In this document: piece by piece, positions 40,679 through 48,327 of the stretch
Layout: the number at the start of each line of letters is the position of its first letter
How positions within the stretch are numbered: position 1 is the first letter of the stretch
Origin: Streptomyces prunicolor NBRC 13075
GTDB taxonomy: Bacteria; Actinomycetota; Actinomycetes; Streptomycetales; Streptomycetaceae
Direction: 5' to 3'
Length of the DNA stretch: 64,000 nucleotides
Assembly: GCF_000367365.1 (NCBI RefSeq)
Contig: NZ_BARF01000084.1
Span: 1 to 64,000, forward strand
Program-made: the position numbers and the translations under genes
Notes under the pieces: model-generated
What the model was told of the DNA's origin: nothing
Seen by the model: the letters and a program-made list of their open reading frames with translations, nothing else
Databases searched by the model: none

Positions 40679-41643
40679 GCGTTGTTGCCTCCGTGCTGGA
40701 GCTGATCGGCGATGGCAGTCATGATCGGAGCGGTGATGTGGTCGGGGAACCAGGCCCATTGCCCGTTGGGATTGCACTCGTACCAGTGCCAGGCGCCGTC
40801 AGGGTCCAGGCCGAAGTCGAAGGCTCCGAAGACCAGGCCGAAGGTCTCGCGGTAGGCCCGTACCCCCTTGGCGATCTCGGGCGGGACCATGACGGGGGTG
40901 TAGGTGAGCTGGTCGTAGTGGCGTCGCCAGTCCACACCCGGTGAGCCGTCGATCCGGACGGCGAACAGTTGCTCGCCGACGGCGGTCAGGCGGATGTCGG
41001 CGGTCTTGGCCACGCGCTGCTGGAACAGGTGCGCGGTGTGGCGGATTCGGTCGTCAATCTGGGCCGGGGTGACGTCCTCGATCCACACCGTCAGCGCTCG
41101 GCCTTGCGGGTCGGCGTAGTCGGTTTCCCGGAGCGGCTTGTACAGCACCGGCCCGTGCTCGGCTGTGAACGCGCGAGCTTGGTCCGGGTCGTTGGTGATC
41201 AGGGTGGGCGGCACGGTCAGCCCGCAGCGGGCAGCAGCAGCCAATTGCGCTGGCTTGTACTCGGCATCCCGGTTGCGCCATGGGTGATTCACGTAGTGCG
41301 CGCCGGGGAGGGAGGCCAGGATGCCGCCGAGCCCATAGCGGGCCTCCTCCACAGCCCAGCGGGCTGTCTGCTCACTCATGGCGAGGTCGGCGGTGTAGGG
41401 GGTGGGTCGCCGCCAGTACACCGAGCGCACGCCGTCCAGGCCGAGTGTGCGGGTCTCGGTGGCCAGGGTGCCGCCGGGCCCGATGCTGTCGAACCCCGCT
41501 GCCACGGTGACGGTCGCGGGGAAGTCCCCGGGATCCAGGCGTACCACGGGCACGCTGCGCCGGTGAAGTTCGACGATCACCTCGTCGGCTGTTGCGTCGT
41601 CCAGGCGTGTGACGACGAGGACGGGCGACCCACCCGCGGCCAT
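40675..41643 (-). CDS. tgmB: ATP-grasp ribosomal peptide maturase (graspetide ligase)
   Basis: 322 aa. The start overlaps the tgmA stop as TGATG. Its pattern is that of MvdD/SAV_5884-type ATP-grasp ligases: N-terminal LVVTRLDDATADEVIVEL, YWRRPTPYTADLAMSEQTAR, central NHPWRNRDAEYKPAQLAAAA and PPTLITNDPDQARAF, lysine in VLYKPLRE, and metal/ATP motif WYECNPNGQWAWFPD at the end. It uses ATP to activate Asp/Glu side chains of the precursor and joins them to Thr/Ser (esters) or Lys (amides). Directly downstream of the precursor gene. Confidence 0.92.
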   Translation of the reverse strand: MAAGGSPVLVVTRLDDATADEVIVELHRRSVPVVRLDPGDFPATVTVAAGFDSIGPGGTLATETRTLGLDGVRSVYWRRPTPYTADLAMSEQTARWAVEEARYGLGGILASLPGAHYVNHPWRNRDAEYKPAQLAAAARCGLTVPPTLITNDPDQARAFTAEHGPVLYKPLRETDYADPQGRALTVWIEDVTPAQIDDRIRHTAHLFQQRVAKTADIRLTAVGEQLFAVRIDGSPGVDWRRHYDQLTYTPVMVPPEIAKGVRAYRETFGLVFGAFDFGLDPDGAWHWYECNPNGQWAWFPDHITAPIMTAIADQLQHGGNNA

Positions 41644-41906
41644 CAGTCGGAGTCTCCCTGCTGGTCGGTGCCCTGGTCCGGCTGGCCGTCGAGGCTGGTC
41701 TTCGTCGTTGTCTCCTTCGACGTCTCCGACCGCTTGTGCTTGTCCAGTGTCGGCACCAGGGTGCCGTCAGGGTCCACCCACGCGGCGGTCTGCGACTCGG
41801 CGTCAAGGACCGCGCGGACAGCGGGCAGAACTTCGGCAGGAGGGAACGGCTTCATACGACTGACACCCCAGGGGGTGACCTGATGGTCCGGCGCTATGGC
41901 CTGCAT
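41643..41906 (-). CDS. tgmA: Putative ATP-grasp-modified RiPP precursor
   Basis: 87 aa; GAGGAG lies 4 nt before the ATG at 41906. The leader has the family signature TPWGVSRMKPFPPAEVLPAV and ESQTAAWVDPDGTLV. The C-terminal third (about residues 56-87) is hydrophilic, with Thr/Ser donors in SETSKETTTKTS and Asp acceptors in SLDGQPDQGTDQQGDSD. The Asp73-Gly pair is a good candidate for aspartimide formation after methylation by TgmC. Ring pattern and leader cleavage site cannot be read from sequence. No protease or dedicated exporter is adjacent. Confidence 0.88.
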   Translation of the reverse strand: MQAIAPDHQVTPWGVSRMKPFPPAEVLPAVRAVLDAESQTAAWVDPDGTLVPTLDKHKRSETSKETTTKTSLDGQPDQGTDQQGDSD

Positions 41907-41974
41907 GGGTCTCCTCGTCTCTCGGTCGCTCCTACGGTGGCACTCGCCGCCGGGTGCTGTCAGGACGGCAAGGG

Positions 41975-42039
41975 CCCGCCCCTGGCCGCGCGGCCGTCTT
42001 GCCCGGGATGGATCCGCGCGTCTGGACGCCAGGGGCGGG
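41975..42039 (-). other. Structured gap between the HprK-like gene and tgmA
   Basis: CCCGCCCCTGG (41975-41985) can pair with CCAGGGGCGGG (42029-42039), enclosing GGCAAG/CTTGCC-type alternatives. It may attenuate read-through from the upstream kinase/dehydrogenase genes into tgmA or be the 5' leader of a separate tgmABC transcript. Confidence 0.4.
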
Positions 42040-42053
42040 AGTCTCTGCGGTGC

Positions 42054-43181
42054 TCAGCGGTCGGCCGTCAACTCCTCGGCGGTCTTGGCCAGGAGCGCCG
42101 CGTTCGCGTCGGTGTCGTGGCTGAGGACGAGGGAGCGGCGCGGCAGCCGGGCCAGATGCTCAGTCAGCGCCTCGGCGCCGACTGCGGTGGCGGGGGTGAG
42201 GCCGAAGATGTCCGGGTAGCGGTCCTCGGTCTTCGAGGTGAAGACGTCAGCTTCGGTCAGCGCGCGGTCGTCCTCGACGAGGGCCGGAGTTGCCTCGGGG
42301 TTCACCGCCGGGAACAGCAGCCCGGCCGCGGTCGCGCCGGTGCTGAGGGTGAGGCCGAGCCAGCTGGCGAGCTGGTCGGGGAAGAACTGCGGCTTCAGCT
42401 CCTTGCCGTCCTCGCGCCAGATCGGTTCGCGGCGCCCGTCGACGAGGGCTTCGGTCACCTTCGGGTGCTGGGTCGGGTGGAGCTGTCCGCCGGCGAGCAC
42501 GCGTTCGCGGACCTGGTGGTACAGGCCGGTCGCGTCGAGGAGGCCGAGGCCGACCGCGGCGGCCGACGGCCACGGAAGGATGCGCACGCGGCCGTCTGGC
42601 TCGGGGCGGGCGAAGACGCGGTCATTGGCCAGCAGGCCCCATCCGGCTCGGGCCAGGAGGAGGGCGGTGGTGGTCTTGCCCGCGCCCTTGTCGCCGAGAG
42701 TGAGGACAGTGTCCCCGTTCTGTGTGGCTGCGGAGGCGTGGAGCACGGTCCAGCCGTCTGCGAGGAGTTGGCCGCGGACGAGTTCGCGGGCTAGGCGCGC
42801 GGCGGCGACGGCGACCGGTTCGGCGTGGTTGCCAACGATGACGAGGCGGCGGCCGTCGGCCTGGTAGGCGATTCGCTCGTCCGGCTGTACCGCATACGTG
42901 ATCCCGTCGTGGCGGGCTACGAGGGTGCGGGCGTTGGCGTAGGTGGTTTCGTCGTGGCCGTAGTCGGTGACGAGGGCGGCAATGTCGTCCACGCGGGAGG
43001 GCTCGATGTCGGCGAGGACGAGGCCGCCGCCGTCGGCGAGGCCGCCGGGGTTCGGGGTGTCGGTGGTGGCGTTCCACCAGGGGCCGAAGTAGCGGTGCGA
43101 CCAGTTGGTGACGGCCTCCGTCTGACTGGCGACCGTGACGGTGGCGGTGTCGGCGTGGATGCGGGTTGCGGTCAGGGGCAC
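42054..43181 (-). CDS. HprK-like serine kinase-fold protein
   Basis: 375 aa from the GTG at 43181, with AAGGAG 7 nt upstream; the start overlaps the preceding gene by 10 nt. The P-loop is TLGDKGAGKTTTALLLARAG (about residue 180), followed by GLLANDRVFARPEPDGRVRI as in HPr kinase/PEPCK-like proteins, whose Asp is the second metal or catalytic residue. Such kinases are found in RiPP clusters, for example modifying the C-terminal Ser of paeninodin-type lasso peptides. Here it belongs to a coupled three-gene unit. The substrate is unknown; the 54-aa upstream peptide is one candidate. Confidence 0.82.
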   Translation of the reverse strand: MPLTATRIHADTATVTVASQTEAVTNWSHRYFGPWWNATTDTPNPGGLADGGGLVLADIEPSRVDDIAALVTDYGHDETTYANARTLVARHDGITYAVQPDERIAYQADGRRLVIVGNHAEPVAVAAARLARELVRGQLLADGWTVLHASAATQNGDTVLTLGDKGAGKTTTALLLARAGWGLLANDRVFARPEPDGRVRILPWPSAAAVGLGLLDATGLYHQVRERVLAGGQLHPTQHPKVTEALVDGRREPIWREDGKELKPQFFPDQLASWLGLTLSTGATAAGLLFPAVNPEATPALVEDDRALTEADVFTSKTEDRYPDIFGLTPATAVGAEALTEHLARLPRRSLVLSHDTDANAALLAKTAEELTADR

Positions 43182-44086
43182 GCGGGGGCTCCTTGCTGTT
43201 CGAGGTGGTTGATCTTGCGGTAAGTGGCTTCGAGTTTCGTGCGGGCGGTGAGCAGATCCGCCGTCTCGTGGGGGTCCAGCTCCAGGGGGTGCACGGTCGG
43301 CTGACCGGCGCGGATGTGCAACCGGATTCCGAGCCATACGCCCGCGCGGTTGACGGACAGGACGTCGGTTCCGTCCTCCTGTGCGAGGAGCTTGCGGAGC
43401 GCGGAGAGGACGGCGGCGGCCGGGCCGTGGCGGGTGCGGCCGATCCCTGTGTTGATCCGACGGGGACGGGCGGTGAGTTCGGCGCGTACGTCGTCGAGGG
43501 GAACCGTGCACGGGAGGCCGTTGATGGTGGTGGTTGAGGCGCAGATGACCGCGCCGTCTCCGTGCTCGCCGATTACGTATCCGTCCACCGCTTCGACCGG
43601 CACGCCGTGATGGGCGGCGAGAGCAGCGCGGTAGCGGGCGGTGTCGGTCGCCGACCCGATTCCGTACGTGGACGCGCGGCTGATGGTCGCGAAGAGCCGC
43701 GACAAGACGTCGACGGGGTTGGTGACCATCACCACGGGCCCGCCGTAGCCAATGAGCGTGTGGGCGAGGTCGGCGATCAGGGGGGCGTTCGCGGCCAGTC
43801 CGGCCATGCGCACGTTCCGGGTGGCGGTGTTGGTGAACGTGGCGCGGGGACAGATCACCAGAGCGTCCGCCTGGTCCAGCTCGGCGACGCTCTCGCAGGC
43901 CAGCGCGCAGGTGCCCGTGCGGGCGAGGTGGGCCATGTCGTCCAGATCGGTGACCAGCCCGGCGGCGCTCTCGGCCCTGCGGGAGGCGATCAGCAGCCGC
44001 TCACACCACGGTTCGCCAACAAGGAGCGCGGCGACGGTCTGACCGACCGCGCCGGCGCCAATGATGCCCACCGTGCGGGCGGTCAC
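43172..44086 (-). CDS. Lactate/malate dehydrogenase family protein
   Basis: 304 aa from the GTG at 44086, overlapping the upstream stop as GTGA. NAD-binding loop: VGIIGAGAVGQTVAALLVG. The catalytic residues of L-lactate dehydrogenase seem present: NPVDVLSRL, Asp/Arg in SATDTARYRAALA and His in VIGEHGDGAV. The substrate-specificity loop (ICPRATFTNTATRN) is unlike Ldh or Mdh, and the C terminus is shortened. It may reduce or oxidise a 2-hydroxy/2-oxo acid linked to the cluster product. Its place between two kinase-like genes is unusual. Confidence 0.85.
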   Translation of the reverse strand: MTARTVGIIGAGAVGQTVAALLVGEPWCERLLIASRRAESAAGLVTDLDDMAHLARTGTCALACESVAELDQADALVICPRATFTNTATRNVRMAGLAANAPLIADLAHTLIGYGGPVVMVTNPVDVLSRLFATISRASTYGIGSATDTARYRAALAAHHGVPVEAVDGYVIGEHGDGAVICASTTTINGLPCTVPLDDVRAELTARPRRINTGIGRTRHGPAAAVLSALRKLLAQEDGTDVLSVNRAGVWLGIRLHIRAGQPTVHPLELDPHETADLLTARTKLEATYRKINHLEQQGAPACP

Positions 44087-45270
44087 CGTGCCGCCGCCTT
44101 CGTCACCGCGCCCAGCGCGAGCCGCCAGGCCGCGTCCGGGTCGGTCCCAGCCGCGAGTTGAGCGCTGATCTGGTCCAGGATCGTGCACACGGCCCGCGTC
44201 TGGTCGATGACGGCCTGGGCGTGCTCGGGCAGCGGCAGCGCGGCAGGTGCAGCAAGGTAGGTGGTCAGGATGTTGACCGTGTCCATCAGCCACGTCACGA
44301 GCAGTCGCCGCAGCCACAGACCCCGCAGGGGGCCACGCAGCGCGCTGGTCTGCTCGGTGACGAACGCGGCGATCCCGTCCACTACGGCGCAGGCCGGGGC
44401 GTCCACCGGCGGGGCGGCGATGAGCGTGAGGAACGTGCGGGAGACGAGCTTTGCGACGTCGTGGTGCGCGGGCCCGCGGGCCAGGCCAGGGTCGATGAAC
44501 ACCGGCCGTTCTTCCGGGCCGTCGGGGAAGTACACATGTTCCGGCTTCAGGTCGCCGTAGACGATCACTCTGGGGCCGATCGGCGGGGCGAGGCGGAGTT
44601 TCAGCAGCCGGGCCACGACCACACCGACCACGGCCGCCACGCCCTGGCGGGCGCGCTCGTCGAGCCGATCAACACCGAGGCGCCCGATGTAGAGGCGTCC
44701 TGAGACGCCGTTGAACTTCCGGCGGAACGTGCCGTCAATGCTCCGCTCCGGGATCGGTGCTGCGTCGACCTGAGCCATCACGGTCGGGTGCTGAAGCCCC
44801 GATAGTCCGGTCACGGCCGCCTTGAGCAAGTCCCCCGTCCGTGCCGGGTCCTTGGTGATCAAATCGGCCAGCGTAGGGCCGGTGACGGGCTCGGTGAACA
44901 ACACCCCGGCCGCGTAACCGGCGCAGCGGGCGACCCTCACCCCGGCGGCGTCCAAGGTGCGCAACTGTCCGGCTTCCCGGGCGAGCAGGGACGCGGGTGA
45001 GGTGGCATAGGCGGTCTGCGCCGCACGGACCTTGTCGCGGTCCCCGGCCACTCCGCGCAGTATGGAGACGAGCGACAGGCCAAGGACGGAGTCCTTCGCG
45101 AACACGTCCCGGCCGCCGACGCGGGCGCGGTGCACGTAGCCGGTGACCGAAGGGACGTGATCGCCCAGGGTCAGCGGTTCGTGGGGCCACAGGTCGGCTG
45201 CGGCGCGGTGTATCCGGTCAGTGCTGAGCGCGAACAGGTCCGCGGGGTGCGGTAAGGCGATGCCATTCAA
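44083..45270 (-). CDS. Protein-kinase-like phosphotransferase (APH-type fold)
   Basis: 395 aa, TTG start with GAGGAGG 4 nt upstream. The kinase-like core reads VIVYGDLKPEHVYFPD and RPVFIDPGLARGPAHHDVAK, corresponding to the catalytic loop (Asp) and the metal-binding Asp of APH/choline-kinase-like folds, although the usual catalytic-loop Asn is replaced. N-terminal GRDVFAKDSVLG contains the ATP-site Lys. Codon 6 is TTA, so translation should need the bldA tRNA. It is the first enzyme gene of the unit, 78 bp after the small-peptide gene with a strong hairpin between. The substrate is unknown. Confidence 0.75.
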   Translation of the reverse strand: MNGIALPHPADLFALSTDRIHRAAADLWPHEPLTLGDHVPSVTGYVHRARVGGRDVFAKDSVLGLSLVSILRGVAGDRDKVRAAQTAYATSPASLLAREAGQLRTLDAAGVRVARCAGYAAGVLFTEPVTGPTLADLITKDPARTGDLLKAAVTGLSGLQHPTVMAQVDAAPIPERSIDGTFRRKFNGVSGRLYIGRLGVDRLDERARQGVAAVVGVVVARLLKLRLAPPIGPRVIVYGDLKPEHVYFPDGPEERPVFIDPGLARGPAHHDVAKLVSRTFLTLIAAPPVDAPACAVVDGIAAFVTEQTSALRGPLRGLWLRRLLVTWLMDTVNILTTYLAAPAALPLPEHAQAVIDQTRAVCTILDQISAQLAAGTDPDAAWRLALGAVTKAAAR

Positions 45271-45297
45271 GATGCCTCCTCGGTCAGCGGGAGCAGG

Positions 45298-45340
45298 ACC
45301 CGGCCGGGGCAGTGGAGCAACGAGGCAGCCCCGGCCGGGT
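45298..45340 (-). terminator. Strong hairpin between the small peptide and enzyme genes
   Basis: A 13-bp perfect stem (ACCCGGCCGGGGC with GCCCCGGCCGGGT) closes a 17-nt loop, 8 nt after the peptide stop codon. There is no U-run. In RiPP operons such partial terminators keep precursor mRNA in excess over enzyme mRNA. Confidence 0.7.
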
Positions 45341-45348
45341 GATCGTGG

Positions 45349-45513
45349 TCAGCTGGTGCTGTCTTCTCCGTACAGGCTGTCGGGGGTGTGGTGGCGCACA
45401 TGCCGGTCCGCCAAGGCCCCTTGGGTGCGCTCCGCCTTCGGGTCCGTGACCTTCTTGGTGTCCCGCTTGATCTCGGCCTTCGCCGCCTTGACGGTGTTCT
45501 TCTTGTTGCCCAC
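45349..45513 (-). CDS. 54-aa Lys-rich peptide, candidate second RiPP precursor
   Basis: GTG start at 45513 with AAAGGAG 10 nt upstream. The peptide begins MGNKKNTVKAAKAEIKRDTK and ends HHTPDSLYGEDSTS. The first 35 residues are basic and helical, like a leader; the last 14 are acidic with Ser, Thr, Tyr and a C-terminal Ser. It is the first gene of the leftward unit, followed by a strong hairpin and then kinase-like, dehydrogenase-like and HprK-like genes. No family is recognised. A ribosome-associated or regulatory small protein is the main alternative to a precursor. Confidence 0.7.
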   Translation of the reverse strand: MGNKKNTVKAAKAEIKRDTKKVTDPKAERTQGALADRHVRHHTPDSLYGEDSTS

Positions 45514-45581
45514 GCGGTGCGTGCTCCTTTTTGTTCTCGGTTCTCATCGAGCCCGTTCCGGCCGGAGCGGGGGCTGTCGGT

Positions 45582-45681
45582 GGCCGCCCGCCGTCCTGAA
45601 CCGGCGGGCGGCCTGGTGAGGCCCGGCGGATGACCGGCGCCGGAACCTCAGACCCGCACGTCTTGCCGTTGCGTGCGGGTC
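45582..45681. promoter_or_regulatory. Hairpin-rich leader or terminator region upstream of the operon
   Basis: Two stable stem-loops occur: a 12-bp perfect stem at 45582-45613 (GGCCGCCCGCCG with CGGCGGGCGGCC) and a 10-bp stem at 45651-45681 (GACCCGCACG with CGTGCGGGTC). They lie in the 313-bp gap between the leftward gene ending at 45827 and the small-peptide start. They may terminate the upstream three-gene unit and leave the promoter for the peptide operon between 45514 and 45581. Confidence 0.5.
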
Positions 45682-45826
45682 CTCCCGCCTCTCTCGGGGG
45701 TGAGGCGCGGGAGTCTCGCCACCCCAGCCCCGACGCGAGCGCGGGAGGGGCGCAGGGCCGGGGGCGGAATTGCGTCCGGCGGCGGGGGTTACGGGGTGGC
45801 ACCCCGCCGCCGGCGTCTACAGGAGT

Positions 45827-46042
45827 TCAGGCGATGGCCGGCTGACGCTGCATGAAGTGGTCGAGCGCCTGCTGCTTAAGTCGGCGGAGGCAGTCTGCGC
45901 ACGCCATGAAGGGCGCATGCTGGCCGTCCCACTGCACCGGGCCGAGCCAGATCACCGGCAGGCCCGTGCGTAGGCACCCGAGCCAGCAGTCACCCGTGAC
46001 CCAATGCCCCTCCACAAGACGCTGCGCGTGCGCGCCGCTCAC
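45827..46042 (-). CDS. Small CxxC-type protein, unknown
   Basis: 71 aa from the GTG at 46042, overlapping the preceding stop as GTGA. It contains TGDCWLGC and MACADCLRRLK, two Cys pairs that could bind zinc. The function is unknown. It is the last of three translationally coupled genes (46790 to 45827). Confidence 0.7.
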   Translation of the reverse strand: MSGAHAQRLVEGHWVTGDCWLGCLRTGLPVIWLGPVQWDGQHAPFMACADCLRRLKQQALDHFMQRQPAIA

Positions 46043-46614
46043 GGCTCTCCCCCACCGGCCTCCGCCGCAGCGAGCCGGTGACGGCCGTACGCAGCCAGTC
46101 GGGACACCTCGGGCGGAGGGCAAAGGTCGCCGGGGCCGTCCATCGGCACGCACCAGTAAGAGAAGTGCTGGAGCGGATCATTGAACTCCGGGCGCGGCAC
46201 CCCGAGATAGGAGTCACGGCCGAGGCACTCGGCTCCGTCCCGCCTCCGCCCGCGCCACTCGGGCCGATCGGCCGTGCTCGCCGGTACGAGGGCGTAGTAC
46301 CGCCTGCTGTGCTGGTCGACGAACACAGGCCCACCGTGGAGCACCTCGGCGAGATACGCGTTCACCGTCTCCGCATCCGCGGAACCTGCCGCAGCGTGGA
46401 CCAGATCGGCGGACATGCGGACTGCGGCGAACAACGCGCCGCAGCGCAAGAGAGCGACGCCGCCGATCTGCCACTCCGTGCGCGCCCTATCCGCGCTCTG
46501 CGCAGATAGCAGGAGCCAGCTCCGTACTGCCTGCTCGCGCTCCTGACGGGTATTCACCAGGACGCCGGACGCACGCGCCTCGTCATCTTCGTCGTACAGC
46601 TCAAGGTCGGTCAC
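46039..46614 (-). CDS. Hypothetical protein
   Basis: 191 aa, GTG start overlapping the preceding stop as GTGA. An N-terminal acidic stretch (DLELYDEDDEARAS) precedes a helical part (TEWQIGGVALLRCGALFAAV) and a Cys/Trp-containing C-terminal half (FSYWCVPMDGPGDLCPPPEV). No family is recognised. Tight coupling with both neighbours suggests that the three products act together. Confidence 0.75.
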   Translation of the reverse strand: MTDLELYDEDDEARASGVLVNTRQEREQAVRSWLLLSAQSADRARTEWQIGGVALLRCGALFAAVRMSADLVHAAAGSADAETVNAYLAEVLHGGPVFVDQHSRRYYALVPASTADRPEWRGRRRDGAECLGRDSYLGVPRPEFNDPLQHFSYWCVPMDGPGDLCPPPEVSRLAAYGRHRLAAAEAGGGEP

Positions 46615-46790
46615 CGCACGACCTCCAGGCCGCGCCCCGCCGCAAAGGACAGGCCTTCTTCCTCAGCGGGCTGGGCAGCCAGACCGGGCGTCAGCTTGCT
46701 GCGCTCGGCGCAGATGTAGAGCACCGGGGTGGCCGGGTCGGGGCGGCTTGGGGCGGGGGTTCTCTCCTGCGTAGTACCTGCTTGGGTCAT
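46611..46790 (-). CDS. Small hypothetical protein
   Basis: 59 aa starting MTQAGTTQERTPAPSRPDPA, then TPVLYICAERSKLTPGLAAQ. It is the first gene of the coupled three-gene set and is divergent from the HTH/TPR regulator. Upstream in-frame codons look non-coding. The function is unknown. Confidence 0.65.
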   Translation of the reverse strand: MTQAGTTQERTPAPSRPDPATPVLYICAERSKLTPGLAAQPAEEEGLSFAAGRGLEVVR

Positions 46791-46983
46791 CGTGTGGGCC
46801 TTTTCGTCGTCTCGGTGCACGTCGGTCCCCCTCGGGGCTGTGTGGGACCGGCGAGCCGTCAACCAGCCGTCCGCAAGCAGAGCGCGTGCGGCCGGTATTC
46901 AGCCAACCCGCTTACGTAGTCGGGCGGAACGGTGGACAGTGGGAGGACGGTTGAACTGGTTGAACGCAACTCGGGGGTCTTCG

Positions 46984-48327
46984 ATGGCGCGACGTGATCG
47001 GACGCCGAACGCGGCTCTTGCGGCCCTGATGCAGGCGGGAGGGATACAGAACGCGCAGCTCGCCAGGCGGGTGAACGCCGTGGGGCGTGAGCTGGGCGTG
47101 ACCTTGCACTACGACAAGACCACGGTGTCTCACTGGCTGGCGGGCAGCGTGCCGAAGCCGGAGGCGCGGCCCGCTATCGCCGAAGCCCTCTCCCGGCTGC
47201 TGGGCAGGCCCGTAACGTGCGTGGAGATCGGCTGGGAGACTCCCCCGGCCGACGAGCACGACACCGTAGCGGGAGTGATCGACCTGAGCCGAGCAGACAT
47301 GGACCCTTCCAGGCGAGGGGTGCTGAAGACCGGCATGTATGTGGCGGCCCTGGCCGTACCGAAGTTCGAGGACGTCGCCGACCGGACCAGCCACATCGAG
47401 GCCGCGCAAGCGGGCCCCACGGTCCATGTCGGCGCCTCGGACGTGGAAACCGTGCGCACGATGACGGACAAGATCGCCGACATCCTCGATCAGGTGGGCG
47501 CCGGTCACGCCCGCCCGATGGCCGCCGCATTCCTCGTCAACTCCGTGGGAACGTACCTGCGGGCGTCCGGCACCGATCGCGTACAGCGGGATATGAAGGC
47601 CGCCGCCGCCGACCTGGTGTACCTCACGGGCTGGATGGCCATGTACGAGAACCAGCAGGGCCTGGGCCAGCAGTACTACTTGCGGGCCCTGGACCTCGCC
47701 GGCGAAGCCGGGGACCACGTCACCTACTGCCGTACCCTGCGCGGCATGAGCCTCCAGGCCTCGCACCTGGGGCACGGGAAGAAGGCGCTCGACCTCGCGG
47801 ACTCCGCCGCCGAGGCAGCCCCGGCGTCCGGGCCGCGCCTGGTGGCGTTCCTGCGCGGGCAGCAGGCCGCCGCCGCGGCAATGACCGGCGACCGCAACAC
47901 CGCCCTCACCCGGCTCCGCCAGACCGAGACCGCGCTCTCCCAGGCCGACAACCGCAAGGATGCGGTGGGCGGTTACGACCAGGCGGCCTACTTCTTCCAT
48001 GAAGCGCACGTGCGTTGGCACCTGAAGGACCCCGAGGGCTCCATCAAGGCCCTGCGCCGCTCGAACGCGGTACGCGACCCCTTGGAGCGTCAAGGGCGCC
48101 TGCACTGCCTCGGGGTGATCGCAGAGCGGCAGTACCACATGCGGCACTTGGAGGCCGCCTGCCAGACATGGGGCGCCTTCCTGGACGAGCACCTGACCAT
48201 CAGCAGCGCCCGGGGGGATGAGCACCTGAAGACCTTGCTCAAGGCGCTCCCCGCGTACCGCAACATCGCCGCGGCCCGGGACCTCGAAGAGCGCGCCCGG
48301 CACGTCGCCGCCCTCAAAGCAGCCTGA
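46984..48327 (+). CDS. NsdA-like HTH/TPR regulatory protein
   Basis: 447 aa. The HTH part (IQNAQLARRVNAVGRELGVT followed by LHYDKTTVSHWLAGSVP) is closely similar to that of the chromosomal protein at 2807-4231. The remaining 350 residues are TPR-like (LTGWMAMYENQQGLGQQYYL; YCRTLRGMSLQASHLGHGKK). It is divergent from the three-gene set ending near 45.8 kb, with a 193-bp shared promoter gap. It is the best candidate for pathway-specific or developmental control of the nearby RiPP genes, but this is inferred from position. Confidence 0.85.
   Translation: MARRDRTPNAALAALMQAGGIQNAQLARRVNAVGRELGVTLHYDKTTVSHWLAGSVPKPEARPAIAEALSRLLGRPVTCVEIGWETPPADEHDTVAGVIDLSRADMDPSRRGVLKTGMYVAALAVPKFEDVADRTSHIEAAQAGPTVHVGASDVETVRTMTDKIADILDQVGAGHARPMAAAFLVNSVGTYLRASGTDRVQRDMKAAAADLVYLTGWMAMYENQQGLGQQYYLRALDLAGEAGDHVTYCRTLRGMSLQASHLGHGKKALDLADSAAEAAPASGPRLVAFLRGQQAAAAAMTGDRNTALTRLRQTETALSQADNRKDAVGGYDQAAYFFHEAHVRWHLKDPEGSIKALRRSNAVRDPLERQGRLHCLGVIAERQYHMRHLEAACQTWGAFLDEHLTISSARGDEHLKTLLKALPAYRNIAAARDLEERARHVAALKAA

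Noticed and set aside
42054..43511. Longer start for the HprK-like gene (485 codons)
   Set aside because: The extension lies wholly within the dehydrogenase gene in another frame; the GTG at 43181 has AAGGAG at ideal spacing.
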